Part shown: in pieces, positions 6,806 through 14,608 of the stretch | Numbering within the stretch: the first letter of the stretch is position 1 | Layout of the letters: every line of letters begins with the position of its first letter | Assembly: GCA_910584985.1 (NCBI GenBank) | Contig: CAJUDJ010000028.1 | Coordinates: forward strand, 1-20,899 | Direction of reading: 5' to 3' | DNA: 20,899 nt | From: an uncultured Eubacterium sp. | GTDB lineage: Bacteria > Bacillota > Clostridia > Oscillospirales > Acutalibacteraceae | Program-made: the position numbers and the translations under genes | The notes under the pieces: model-generated | The model's input: the letters and a program-made list of their open reading frames with translations, nothing else | Told to the model about the DNA's origin: nothing | Databases searched by the model: none

Positions 6806-9567
6806 AATTCCCTGATATTATCTATTATGCTGTTTTTTGTTTCTTTTCGTATTTTAAACCACATATTCAGACTGCATACGGAAAACAGAATGATGCACGC
6901 TAAAACCGTCTGCCAAATTGAAAAGACAAGCCATGGGCGTTCATTATGCATCCTTATATAAAGTATTATAAAACTGATAATATAGGAGCCGAAGCCGATT
7001 CCAAAGCTCCATAAAAAGATCGTCATAAGCTGACGAACATAGATTTTGGCAAGAAGTTCCTGTGTGGCACCGACAGCCCGTAATGTACCGATAACTCTTT
7101 TGCCGTTTCTGATTTGTGCTGACATTGTATTGTTTATCATACTTGCCGCAACGCTGATAAGCAGAATAACAATGGCAGCAACGGAAAGCAGAACAGATGT
7201 ATTGAATTGCTTCGATTCCTGAATATAGTTATAAAATGATCTTATTTCGGCATAATTGATGTCTGCAGACAAATCCTCAAGAAAATCCTGCATTTCAAGA
7301 TAAACTTTTTCATCACTGTTTTCCTTAAGATTAATATTAAGATTGCAGTATTCCTCATACGGTGAAAAATACTTCATTGCGTTTATCGAGGTAATTACTT
7401 TGATATTGTCCCAAATACCAAGCATGATTTCATCACCCTGAAAATGTTCGGGCAGTTTTGAAAGAACTGCACCTACTGTAACTTCCTTATCTGTTCGTAC
7501 ACAATCCGCAGGAAAATCAGCCGTTGCTGCGTTTTCATTTGACAGAGTGCTGACGGTTATTCTGTCTCCTGCTTTGATATTCCGCTCTGCAATTTTATAA
7601 TATTTTATATTATCGTTAATTCTGTCATCTGTATAATCAGAAATGCGTTCATACCCGTATTTATCTTTTTCATATTTATATGCCGTTTTTTCAGGTGCAA
7701 CAAGTATGATTTCTTCGCCTGAATTTATTTTATCTATATTGATTTTTCCATCTATAACGCTGTCCTGAAGCCTTTCAAAAAGATGCGGCGAATAAGCCTC
7801 AATGCCTGACGGCAGCAATTCTTTGGCATAACCGTATTTTTCTTTAATTTCGCCAAGCGTGTAATCATAAACCTGATTTAAATATTCGTCTATGTTGTTT
7901 TCGTCTATCTTAAAATCCATATTAACATCATTGGCGCTTCTGCTGTAATTTGCAAAGAAATAATCTGTTTTGCTGTCAAACAGAACAAAAGCGTTTGCTT
8001 TTTGTGCGCCATGCGCCGACTGCACATATGAAAGCTTAAGTACATTCTGCAAATCACGGTCCGTGAATCCGTTTTCTAAATTTTCAAAATTAACATATTG
8101 GTTTGCATAATGATAAACGCCGCTATAACTTGCACCATTTGGAAAAACAACATAATCATAGGCAAGATAATACGGATTTCCCTCTTTAATCAAGGAATCT
8201 GCAAACGAAAAACCATAGCAAGAAAAAACAATGGTTATTACAAGAATTGCACAAACAGTAATCTGCCTTGTTTTATGAAAGGAGGCACTTCTTTTGGCAA
8301 GAAGCACAGAAGTACGAAAGCTTTTCTGTGTTTTTATCTTTTTGTTTTTCATGCTGCGTGTATATTCAATATTTCGGATTGCCTGCACAGGTGAAATTTT
8401 TGAAGCCTTGGAAAGCGGAATCAAGGCTGCTGTCATAACACAGCAAATTCCGAACACAGAACATAAAACAAGTACCTTCCAATTTGGAACAAATGTAAAA
8501 TTTTCACCAAGCATTTTTGAAATTCCAAACACAGCAAAATAAGAAACCAAAACGCTGACAGGAGCGGAAACAAGACTGATTATAAAGGCTTCCCTGCCGA
8601 ATATATAGATAATCTGGCGTTTTGTTGCGCCCACCGTGCGGAACATACCAATCTGCTTTTTGCGGTCATTCAAATTAGAAGAAAACGCATTTACAATACC
8701 CATACAGGAAGCAACAAGAAGAATAACGGAAAAAATGATAATAAAGGTAAGATTTTCAGTTATTATACTGCTGATGTTATTCAAAAAATAGCTTGTTTCG
8801 GTGCAATACAATAAATGGTCTTCTGCAAGACCGTTGCTTTCATCATCACAATATACATATAAATTCATATCCTTCTGCTGCGGTTCTGCTTCTGTAAGAT
8901 AGGAAATCAGCATTTCTTTCCCGCCAAGTGCTGTCCGGCTGTTTTCACTTACAAAAACAGATGGCAAAAACTGAGATATTTCCAGCATTTCCATATTAAA
9001 CTCCAAGTTGGCCTTTTTATTTTTGGCAATACCAACCAGCCTGTATGTTTTTTCCTCTGTTTGGTCCATAAGTGCTGTGCCATTCTGTGAACAGAAAGTT
9101 AAAGTGATTTCATCACCTATACGGGCATCGGGAGCAAGCCTTGCAAGCGTTGATTTTTCTATGGCAATTTCATTTTCAGCAGTCGGATAATTTCCCTCAA
9201 TAAAGGACTGATAAGAAAGTTCTTTTGCCTTTTCATCCAAAAAAGCTATAGAATATGCATGATTCTCTCCGCTTTCTTCGGAATAACCCATGCCGATAAC
9301 ATGGGCAAAGCCGTATTCATCAATAACACCATTATCAGCTGCCTTTTTCATAACCGCATCGCCTGCATCAAAATAGATTGCATCCTGTGCCCCGGTCAGA
9401 TTTTTTGATGAAACATCCAAAGAGGTCTGCATACAGGACAGGAAAAACAGCACACTTGACGAAAATACCATCGCAAGCACAATACCAAATATAAGCAAGG
9501 CATACTGCCCTTTGCGCTTAACTAAATTTTTACCGGCAATGGAATTAACAGTCAGTTTCCTTTTCAT
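6802..9567 (-). CDS. FtsX/MacB-type ABC transporter permease, first copy
   Basis: A 921-residue paralog of the next gene with the same plan: TM1 at about 22-44, first outside domain, three-helix FtsX unit containing RTVGATKRQIIYIFGREAF, a single helix near 435-455, a second outside domain of about 330 residues, and a closing three-helix unit with GTLRAVGA. The N-termini of the two (LTVNSIAGKNL.KRKGQY) and the C-termini (KNSIIDNIREL) are almost identical, while the outside domains diverge. This suggests a duplicated pair forming a heterodimer over one ATPase. The start follows AAGGAG (9579-9574), which is part of the last codons of the ATPase gene, indicating coupled translation. Confidence 0.88.
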   Translation of the reverse strand: MKRKLTVNSIAGKNLVKRKGQYALLIFGIVLAMVFSSSVLFFLSCMQTSLDVSSKNLTGAQDAIYFDAGDAVMKKAADNGVIDEYGFAHVIGMGYSEESGENHAYSIAFLDEKAKELSYQSFIEGNYPTAENEIAIEKSTLARLAPDARIGDEITLTFCSQNGTALMDQTEEKTYRLVGIAKNKKANLEFNMEMLEISQFLPSVFVSENSRTALGGKEMLISYLTEAEPQQKDMNLYVYCDDESNGLAEDHLLYCTETSYFLNNISSIITENLTFIIIFSVILLVASCMGIVNAFSSNLNDRKKQIGMFRTVGATKRQIIYIFGREAFIISLVSAPVSVLVSYFAVFGISKMLGENFTFVPNWKVLVLCSVFGICCVMTAALIPLSKASKISPVQAIRNIEYTRSMKNKKIKTQKSFRTSVLLAKRSASFHKTRQITVCAILVITIVFSCYGFSFADSLIKEGNPYYLAYDYVVFPNGASYSGVYHYANQYVNFENLENGFTDRDLQNVLKLSYVQSAHGAQKANAFVLFDSKTDYFFANYSRSANDVNMDFKIDENNIDEYLNQVYDYTLGEIKEKYGYAKELLPSGIEAYSPHLFERLQDSVIDGKINIDKINSGEEIILVAPEKTAYKYEKDKYGYERISDYTDDRINDNIKYYKIAERNIKAGDRITVSTLSNENAATADFPADCVRTDKEVTVGAVLSKLPEHFQGDEIMLGIWDNIKVITSINAMKYFSPYEEYCNLNINLKENSDEKVYLEMQDFLEDLSADINYAEIRSFYNYIQESKQFNTSVLLSVAAIVILLISVAASMINNTMSAQIRNGKRVIGTLRAVGATQELLAKIYVRQLMTIFLWSFGIGFGSYIISFIILYIRMHNERPWLVFSIWQTVLACIILFSVCSLNMWFKIRKETKNSIIDNIREL

Positions 9568-9570
9568 AAA

Positions 9571-10257
9571 TTACTCCTTGCCGGCTTTACTGTCGTTTAC
9601 AATTCTGCCGTCCTCAATCGTTAAAATCCTGTCTGCCTGCTCGGCAACATGAAGATCATGCGTTACAAGAATAAGGGTTATGCCGAATTCCTTTCCTGCA
9701 TATTTCAGAAGCGAAAGCACTTCTCTGCCGCTTTTTCCGTCCAGGTTACCTGTAGGCTCATCCGCAAACAGAATAGCCGGCTTATTGGCAAGCGCCCTTG
9801 CAATGGCAATGCGCTGCTGCTGTCCGCCTGAAAGCGCAGACGGAAGATGATCCACCCTGTCCTCTATTCCGAGAATTTTAATTACTTTTTCAAGATATTT
9901 CTCGTCTGCTTTTTTCTTATCCAGCATTACAGGCAGAAGAATATTTTCATATCCTGTCAATTCCTGCACCAGATTATATGCCTGAAATACAAAACCAAAG
10001 CGCCTGCGCCGTAAAATGGAAAGCTGATTATCATTATAATCGGAAAGTTTCTTTTCGCCGTAGGTAATATAACCCGATGTAGGATATTCCAGGCTGCTGA
10101 GCATATGAAGAAAAGTGGATTTGCCCGAACCGGAGGGACCTGTTATTGCACAAAATTCCCCCTGTTTAAACTGAACGGTAACATTATCCACTGCTTTGAT
10201 AACATTATCTCCGCTGAGATATTCTTTTGTTAAATCCGTGCATTCAATAATATTCAT
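9571..10257 (-). CDS. ABC transporter ATPase, MacB/LolD/BceA-type
   Basis: The 228-residue ATPase powers the two downstream permeases. Seen are Walker A GPSGSGKS (40-47), the Q-loop Gln 92 in GFVFQAYNL, the signature LSGGQQQR (142-149), Walker B ILFADEPTGNLDG with Glu 167, and the switch His 200 in VTHD. FQAYNL and DEPTGNLD are typical of the exporter/mechanotransmission branch rather than uptake systems. The reading frame is open to 10299, but ATG 10257 gives the family start (MNIIECTDLTKEY) and has AAGGA 9 nt upstream. It is the first gene of the operon, 3 nt from the next, with a regulated promoter just upstream. Confidence 0.93.
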   Translation of the reverse strand: MNIIECTDLTKEYLSGDNVIKAVDNVTVQFKQGEFCAITGPSGSGKSTFLHMLSSLEYPTSGYITYGEKKLSDYNDNQLSILRRRRFGFVFQAYNLVQELTGYENILLPVMLDKKKADEKYLEKVIKILGIEDRVDHLPSALSGGQQQRIAIARALANKPAILFADEPTGNLDGKSGREVLSLLKYAGKEFGITLILVTHDLHVAEQADRILTIEDGRIVNDSKAGKE

Positions 10258-10303
10258 TACTTCTGTTCCTTTCCTGATAACACATTTTTTATTTTTCATC
10301 TTT

Positions 10304-10309
10304 ATAATA
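10304..10309 (-). promoter_or_regulatory. -10 element of the ABC operon promoter (no -35)
   Basis: TATTAT on the minus strand (10309-10304). At 17-bp distance the -35 position reads AGTGAA, a very poor match, and lies within the CTTA-box array. This is the layout of an activator-dependent promoter. Confidence 0.6.
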
Positions 10310-10313
10310 AAGC

Positions 10314-10357
10314 ATTTATCTTACTTTTCACTTAAATTTATCTTACATTTTCTTAAG
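10314..10357. promoter_or_regulatory. Phased CTTAC/CTTAA boxes, probable response-regulator site
   Basis: An exact 11-mer ATTTATCTTAC occurs at 10314-10324 and again at 10336-10346, 22 bp apart. Inside and between them are four boxes: CTTAC 10320, CTTAA 10331, CTTAC 10342 and CTTAA 10352, spaced 11, 11 and 10 bp (on the minus strand TTAAG and GTAAG alternating). OmpR/PhoB-family regulators bind head-to-tail repeats of about 11 bp. The array ends 11 bp upstream of the -10 of the ABC operon, and the regulator gene is adjacent. Binding is inferred. Confidence 0.65.
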
Positions 10358-10401
10358 AATAAAATCAGGTTCAGTCCAAACAGAAGAAAAACCCGAAACA
10401 C

Positions 10402-10428
10402 AAAAAGGCTTTTCCATCAGGAAAAGCC
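10402..10428 (-). terminator. Terminator of the two-component operon
   Basis: A 9-bp perfect stem (10407-10415 with 10420-10428), 4-nt loop, followed on the minus strand by five T. It separates the kinase gene from the ABC operon, so the latter needs its own promoter. Confidence 0.88.
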
Positions 10429-10439
10429 AGCAATAATAT

Positions 10440-11342
10440 TTATATTGCCTCGTAACCGTCTAAATGCGGGAAGCACATTGTTACCGATAAACCACCGTTT
10501 TTATTTTCGGCATTAATAATGCCGTGATGTTTTTCAACGATGGCTTTAGTGATTGCAAGGCCTATTCCGGCACTGTTCGGATTTGACGTATCGGCACGGT
10601 AAAACCGAACAAACAGATTCGGTATTTCTTCTTCCCTGATGCCGCCGCCGTTATCGGATATTTCAATGGATGTTGAATGGGCGTTGCCGTCAATGATAAC
10701 TGAAACCGTTCCGTTTTCAGGCGTATGCTCGCTTGCATTTTTAATTATATTCCCGATTGCCTCGGAAAGCCATGCTCTGTCGCAACGAAGCATGCTCTTT
10801 CCTTTTATCTGATAATTCTTATTCGGAAAAAGATGGCGGAATTCCGCAATAAGGCTTTCGGCAATTTCACAAATTCTGTTTGACTGAAAATCCATAACAT
10901 AGGAATCGGATTTTATTTTTTCAAGCCTTATCAGCTTCTGAATCAGATTTTCCATTCGGTCTATAAGCTGAAGCTGCTTTTGTGTATATTCTGTTTCAGA
11001 GACGGATTTTTCCATTTCGCAGTACAGCCTTAAGCCAGCAATCGGTGTTTTCAGCTGATGCGAAATATCAGAAATAAATTCCGTGTTTTTTCTTGCTTCG
11101 GAAAGCCTGTTGCTTTGTTCAAGATTTATAATGCTTTCGAGATCGGCAACACTGTTCTGAAGCATGGCAAAACGATTTTCTGACACACTGAAATCCGTTG
11201 ATTTTCCGCTTTTTATAAATTCATCAATGCTGTTTTTCAGTTTAAGAATTTTTTTATTCTGTCTAATGTAAAGAAAAAAGAAAATTGCTGCCAAAAGAAA
11301 CAGCACAGCAGCTACAAGCAAAGCAAATTCGGTTTCGTTCAT
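10440..11342 (-). CDS. Sensor histidine kinase with one membrane helix and no sensor domain
   Basis: A 300-residue kinase. One membrane helix (about 7-27) is preceded by only six residues, so almost nothing is outside the cell. A charged helical linker leads to the dimerisation helix with SHQLKTP (phosphorylated His 95). The ATPase domain has the N-box NIIKNASEH (198-206), DNGGG (230-234), FVRFYRAD (F-box) and GIGLAI (259-264). Start ATG 11342 has GGAGG (11354-11350) at 7 nt and overlaps the regulator stop as ATGA; an in-frame ATG at 11357 would include the ribosome site and is rejected. It probably phosphorylates the response regulator encoded just upstream. The input may come from the ABC complex. 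Confidence 0.92.
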   Translation of the reverse strand: MNETEFALLVAAVLFLLAAIFFFLYIRQNKKILKLKNSIDEFIKSGKSTDFSVSENRFAMLQNSVADLESIINLEQSNRLSEARKNTEFISDISHQLKTPIAGLRLYCEMEKSVSETEYTQKQLQLIDRMENLIQKLIRLEKIKSDSYVMDFQSNRICEIAESLIAEFRHLFPNKNYQIKGKSMLRCDRAWLSEAIGNIIKNASEHTPENGTVSVIIDGNAHSTSIEISDNGGGIREEEIPNLFVRFYRADTSNPNSAGIGLAITKAIVEKHHGIINAENKNGGLSVTMCFPHLDGYEAI

Positions 11343-12001
11343 TCGCTTTCCTCCCATCGGTATCCGACTCCGCGTATGGTTTTGATATGCTTCGCCCCAA
11401 CCTTATCACGCAGGCGGCTTATATGCACGGACAGTGTATTATCATCAATAAAGTTATTGTTATCGTCCCATATATTCCGAAGAAGCGTTCCCCTTGTAAC
11501 AATAATGCCGCTGTTGCGCATCAGCATAGATAAAATCTGAAATTCCGTTGGCGTAACAAAAATATTTTTTCCGCCTTTTTTAACAGACATATTATTCATA
11601 TCTATCACAATATCACTGCTTACAACGGTTACACCGCCGCTTCTTCTGAGCAGTGCACGCACGCGGGAAAGAAGCTCCAGCAGCTTAAACGGCTTTGTAA
11701 CATAATCGTCTGCACCGGCATCAAGCCCTCTTACAATCTGTATTTCATCATCACAGGCTGTTAAAAACAAAATGGGAGTGCTGATGTTTGTTTTTCTTAT
11801 ATCCGCACATAAGTCAAAACCGCTTCCGTCCGGCAGCATAACATCAAAAATCATAAGATTATAGTTTGATTCGGAAAGCATTTCCCCTGCCTGCTTACAG
11901 CTGCTGGCAGCTTCGGTAACATAACCCTCTCTCTGAAGCATTTCAGATAAACCCTCTCGAAGAAAAGCATCATCCTCAAGTATAAAGATTTTTTCGTTCA
12001 T
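11339..12001 (-). CDS. OmpR/PhoB-family response regulator
   Basis: A 220-residue two-domain regulator. The receiver domain has acidic residues ED-D near the N-terminus, phosphoacceptor Asp 53 in MIFDVMLPDGSG, Thr 81 and Lys 103 in DDYVTKPF. The C-terminal winged helix contains TPTEFQILSML and a recognition region ending HISRLRDKVG..IKTIRGVGYRW. The first ATG (12001) has AAAAGG upstream; the preceding TTG at 12004 is not needed. It is cotranscribed with the kinase. Its likely target is the CTTA-box array at 10314-10357. Confidence 0.93.
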   Translation of the reverse strand: MNEKIFILEDDAFLREGLSEMLQREGYVTEAASSCKQAGEMLSESNYNLMIFDVMLPDGSGFDLCADIRKTNISTPILFLTACDDEIQIVRGLDAGADDYVTKPFKLLELLSRVRALLRRSGGVTVVSSDIVIDMNNMSVKKGGKNIFVTPTEFQILSMLMRNSGIIVTRGTLLRNIWDDNNNFIDDNTLSVHISRLRDKVGAKHIKTIRGVGYRWEESE

Positions 12002-12022
12002 CAAATCATTCCTTTTAAGAAT

Positions 12023-12051
12023 ATGTTATCATATATAAAGCATTAAATCAA
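12023..12051 (-). promoter_or_regulatory. Possible promoter of the two-component operon
   Basis: TTGATT (12051-12046) and TAACAT (12028-12023) on the minus strand, 17-bp spacer. The -10 is weak, and the predicted start would fall right at the ribosome site. Confidence 0.3.
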
Positions 12052-12123
12052 ATACAGTTTTTCATTTTGTAAGCCCGGTAAGGAGAAAAAGAATAATAAA
12101 GTTTATACAAGCATACATATTAG

Positions 12124-12135
12124 TGTATTAATACA
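12124..12135. promoter_or_regulatory. 12-bp palindrome upstream of the DUF2589-type pair
   Basis: TGTATTAATACA is fully self-complementary and ends 15 bp before the start of the first gene. It may be an operator. No convincing -35/-10 pair is visible here, so the promoter is uncertain. Confidence 0.3.
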
Positions 12136-12150
12136 TAAAGGATGATAAAA

Positions 12151-12663
12151 ATGAAAAACAGATTTTGGAATAAAAAACAATCAAACAAGAAATTTGCAGT
12201 AACACTTTCCGATGTTATCCGTGGAATTCAGCACTGTGTGAATTCCAGTGTTGAAATACTTGAAACTCATTTTATAACACAGCTTGATAAATATGTTGAT
12301 GATAAAAGCAGGATTCTAACAAAGACCATTCGTCTGGATGATAAACATGCTGTTGATATTCCGCTGTTCTGCATGAGCAGCCATAATGCACTGAATCTTG
12401 ACGAAATGGAGGTAAAAATCAAGGTGAATCTTCTTGATCTGGATATAAAGGAATTCGGCAGCAGCTATAAAGGAGATGAGGAACTCTTCTCGGTAACACG
12501 CTCATCCTTCAATATTGATGCCGTAAACTGCAGCAGCAGCGATGCCAACAATATTGACATAAGCATGAAATTCAAAGCTTCGGAAACACCGGAAGCAATC
12601 AGCAGAATTTCTGAAAAATTAGCAAACACAATCAATACATATAATCTTGAAACAACCGTATAA
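12151..12663 (+). CDS. DUF2589-like protein, first of a paralogous pair
   Basis: A 170-residue protein of unknown function. A basic N-terminus and a helical stretch (VTLSDVIRGIQHCVNSSVEIL) are followed by a beta-rich part containing VDIPLFCMSSHNALNLDEMEVKIKV in two halves, and the end has SMKFKASETPEAISRISEKL. These phrases line up with the second gene, so the two are paralogs. No signal peptide, membrane helix or catalytic motif is seen, so it is probably cytosolic. Start ATG 12151 has AAAGGA 8 nt upstream; an ATG at 12142 sits on that site and is unlikely. The family name is recalled from pattern, not searched. Confidence 0.65.
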   Translation: MKNRFWNKKQSNKKFAVTLSDVIRGIQHCVNSSVEILETHFITQLDKYVDDKSRILTKTIRLDDKHAVDIPLFCMSSHNALNLDEMEVKIKVNLLDLDIKEFGSSYKGDEELFSVTRSSFNIDAVNCSSSDANNIDISMKFKASETPEAISRISEKLANTINTYNLETTV

Positions 12664-12678
12664 AAAAGGAGAAAATAT

Positions 12679-13284
12679 ATGAATCATGAAATAGTTGGCG
12701 GAATCATAAACAGCCTTCCGATTGAAAAAATGGTTGCTGCTCCCCTTATTGCAACAATAAAGGCGCAGAGCCAGATGAGCCATATGCTTGCACAGTTTGT
12801 GCAGGATGTTGGCCTTGACCAGAACGGCAATGTAAGAATGGTAACCATGAAATATAACGAAAACACAGTGGATGCAAGCGGAAAGGCAGCTTTTGAGGAA
12901 CGCTATATTCAGGCACCATTTCTTGCACTTACGGGCATTCCCAATCTTGCCATTGAGGATGTAAATATTGCCTTTGACCTTGAAGTTACAACAGCAGAAG
13001 AGGATGTTGCCAAAAATAATGTAGACAGCACGGTGAGCACAGAATATAAATCCATCTGGAGCCCTGTTACTGCCAAGTTTTCAGGAAATGTTTCCCATAG
13101 CTCGCAGCAGACAAGAAAAACCGACACACGGGCAAAATACAGCTTTAATGTGAATGCACGAAAGCAGGGCACACCGGAAGGTCTTATGAGAATTATTGAC
13201 GCCGTTACAAATGCCGCCGCAACGCCTACAAAAGAAAAAAAGAAAAGCAATCTGATTGAAGAAGCTAAAACACCTGCAAAATAA
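12679..13284 (+). CDS. DUF2589 family protein, second of the pair
   Basis: A 201-residue protein matching what I know of DUF2589: N-terminal helical segment SLPIEKMVAAPLIATIKAQ, a middle strand region (YIQAPFLALTGIPNLAIEDV), a long Thr/Ser/Asn-rich stretch, then YSFNVNARKQGTPEGLMRII, and a basic tail KEKKKS. Function is unknown. No membrane segment or export signal is seen. The start follows GGAG at 12668-12671 with a 7-nt gap, 15 bp after the preceding stop, so the two are cotranscribed. An abundant or self-assembling role would be speculation. A self-complementary terminator follows. Confidence 0.75.
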   Translation: MNHEIVGGIINSLPIEKMVAAPLIATIKAQSQMSHMLAQFVQDVGLDQNGNVRMVTMKYNENTVDASGKAAFEERYIQAPFLALTGIPNLAIEDVNIAFDLEVTTAEEDVAKNNVDSTVSTEYKSIWSPVTAKFSGNVSHSSQQTRKTDTRAKYSFNVNARKQGTPEGLMRIIDAVTNAAATPTKEKKKSNLIEEAKTPAK

Positions 13285-13307
13285 TCCACTGTAATTCAAT
13301 CATAACA

Positions 13308-13333
13308 AAAAGGAGGGGTTAACCCCTCCTTTT
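13308..13333. terminator. Bidirectional terminator between convergent operons
   Basis: AAAAGGAGGGG (13308-13318) and CCCCTCCTTTT (13323-13333) around TTAA; the whole 26 bp is self-complementary, with A/T tracts on both sides. It serves the DUF2589-type pair and the convergent leucine-rich-repeat gene. Confidence 0.88.
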
Positions 13334-13354
13334 AAAATTCTATTCAGAAAACAA

Positions 13355-14608
13355 TTACTGCCTTACCGCTGCATAATTCACATCCACTGATTTTTTAAAC
13401 AGCATATAATCATATTTCGGCCGCCATTCATCACCGCACTGTGTTTTTTCTGAAAATTCCGCTTCGTCTGCACCTGCATTTATGGCCGTTACGCCAACAA
13501 GGCTTCCGTTTTCCTTATAAGCCGTATCCCAGAATGCATGATGCCCTATATAGGTTACGGAAGACGGAATATACATATACGAGAGCCCACGGCAGTAATA
13601 GAAGCAATCCGAGCCGATATATTCAAGCCCCTCAGGCAGTGAGTTATACACACTGCTCATAGAATCAACAGCTTTATAGGTAACATCGGAAATAACAGCA
13701 TCCGATTTATAGCTGAACACATTCAGCAGCACTGTGTTTTTGAAAACAGCCATGGATTCCAGAGTTTTAACACCCTCGGGCAGATACAAATCCGTTATAT
13801 TGGAATAGGCAAATGCAAGCTGCCCTATTTTTGTAACCGTTGACGGAACTACATAAGTTCTGATCTGCCTGTTATACTCTGCAAGGAAAGCTTCATCATA
13901 TATTTCGGTTATGCCCCAGAGCTCCTCCATCGGATTTCCCTGATCATCCACCAGATTATCATAACCAAGCTGCGCCCTTAAATATTTATCATGATCTGTG
14001 GGATAGAAAACAATTTCGGTTAAATTCTTGTTATAAATTACACCGTCCATATCACAGTAATACGGATTTTCATCGTCTATCCACACATTCTGAATCCACC
14101 AGCAGCTGTAAATAGATTTGCCGTCTATAGATTTTACATCCTTGCCGAAGGTGATCGTATTAATTACCTCATCACAGTTAAAGGCATATTCACCGATAAC
14201 GGAAATGGGCTTGGAGGTGTCCTTTTCACCTGTTTCCAAATCCACAACATAATCAATCAAAACATCCTTAACATTGCCCGGATTTGTAAATTTAACAAGC
14301 TCATAGGTGCCATCCTCAAGTGCTTTATACTCATACATATCATTATGCACGGCACGGAAGGAAAAATACAATGCCATTCCGATTGCAGCAATAAGAATGA
14401 GCACCACAAGTATTTTCTTCTGCACTGCATTTTTAAACGGCTTATTAATATGCGGTGCCTGAAGCCCCTCTATCTGATAGGTCCAGATTTCATCATCGGG
14501 GATGTCAAGCGTATAGGCCGGGGCAGTTTCCAGTTCCTCGCTTGCTTCTTGGGCAAGGAAATCATCACTTAATGTGCTGTCTTTTTCTTTTTTTGAGCCT
14601 TTTTTCAT
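13355..14608 (-). CDS. Membrane-anchored leucine-rich-repeat (type 5, BspA-like) protein
   Basis: A 417-residue protein. A charged inside tail (1-64, starting KKGSKKEKD) precedes one membrane helix (about 65-85), which leaves the C-terminal 330 residues outside. The outside part has type 5 repeats: VIGEYAFN..ITFGKDVKSI (137-161), TKIGQLAFA..LYLPEGVKTL (259-283), YIGSDCFYY..MYIPSSVTYIG (330-355), plus the NPYYCDMDGVIYNKNLTEIVFYP insert typical of the family (181-203). Such repeats usually bind proteins or glycans. It has no secretion signal peptide. Its ATG overlaps the stop of the transporter gene, with a perfect GGAGGTGA ribosome site, so it is translated with it and may be a partner of the transporter. 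Confidence 0.85.
   Translation of the reverse strand: MKKGSKKEKDSTLSDDFLAQEASEELETAPAYTLDIPDDEIWTYQIEGLQAPHINKPFKNAVQKKILVVLILIAAIGMALYFSFRAVHNDMYEYKALEDGTYELVKFTNPGNVKDVLIDYVVDLETGEKDTSKPISVIGEYAFNCDEVINTITFGKDVKSIDGKSIYSCWWIQNVWIDDENPYYCDMDGVIYNKNLTEIVFYPTDHDKYLRAQLGYDNLVDDQGNPMEELWGITEIYDEAFLAEYNRQIRTYVVPSTVTKIGQLAFAYSNITDLYLPEGVKTLESMAVFKNTVLLNVFSYKSDAVISDVTYKAVDSMSSVYNSLPEGLEYIGSDCFYYCRGLSYMYIPSSVTYIGHHAFWDTAYKENGSLVGVTAINAGADEAEFSEKTQCGDEWRPKYDYMLFKKSVDVNYAAVRQ

Noticed and set aside
4031..9567. One very long permease split by a frameshift
   Set aside because: Each gene is a full-length, complete two-half permease with its own start and the same end; they are two paralogs.
12069..12082. 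Two GTAAG boxes near the response-regulator gene as autoregulation site
   Set aside because: They are 9 bp apart, not 11, without neighbouring boxes, and far from the proposed -10.
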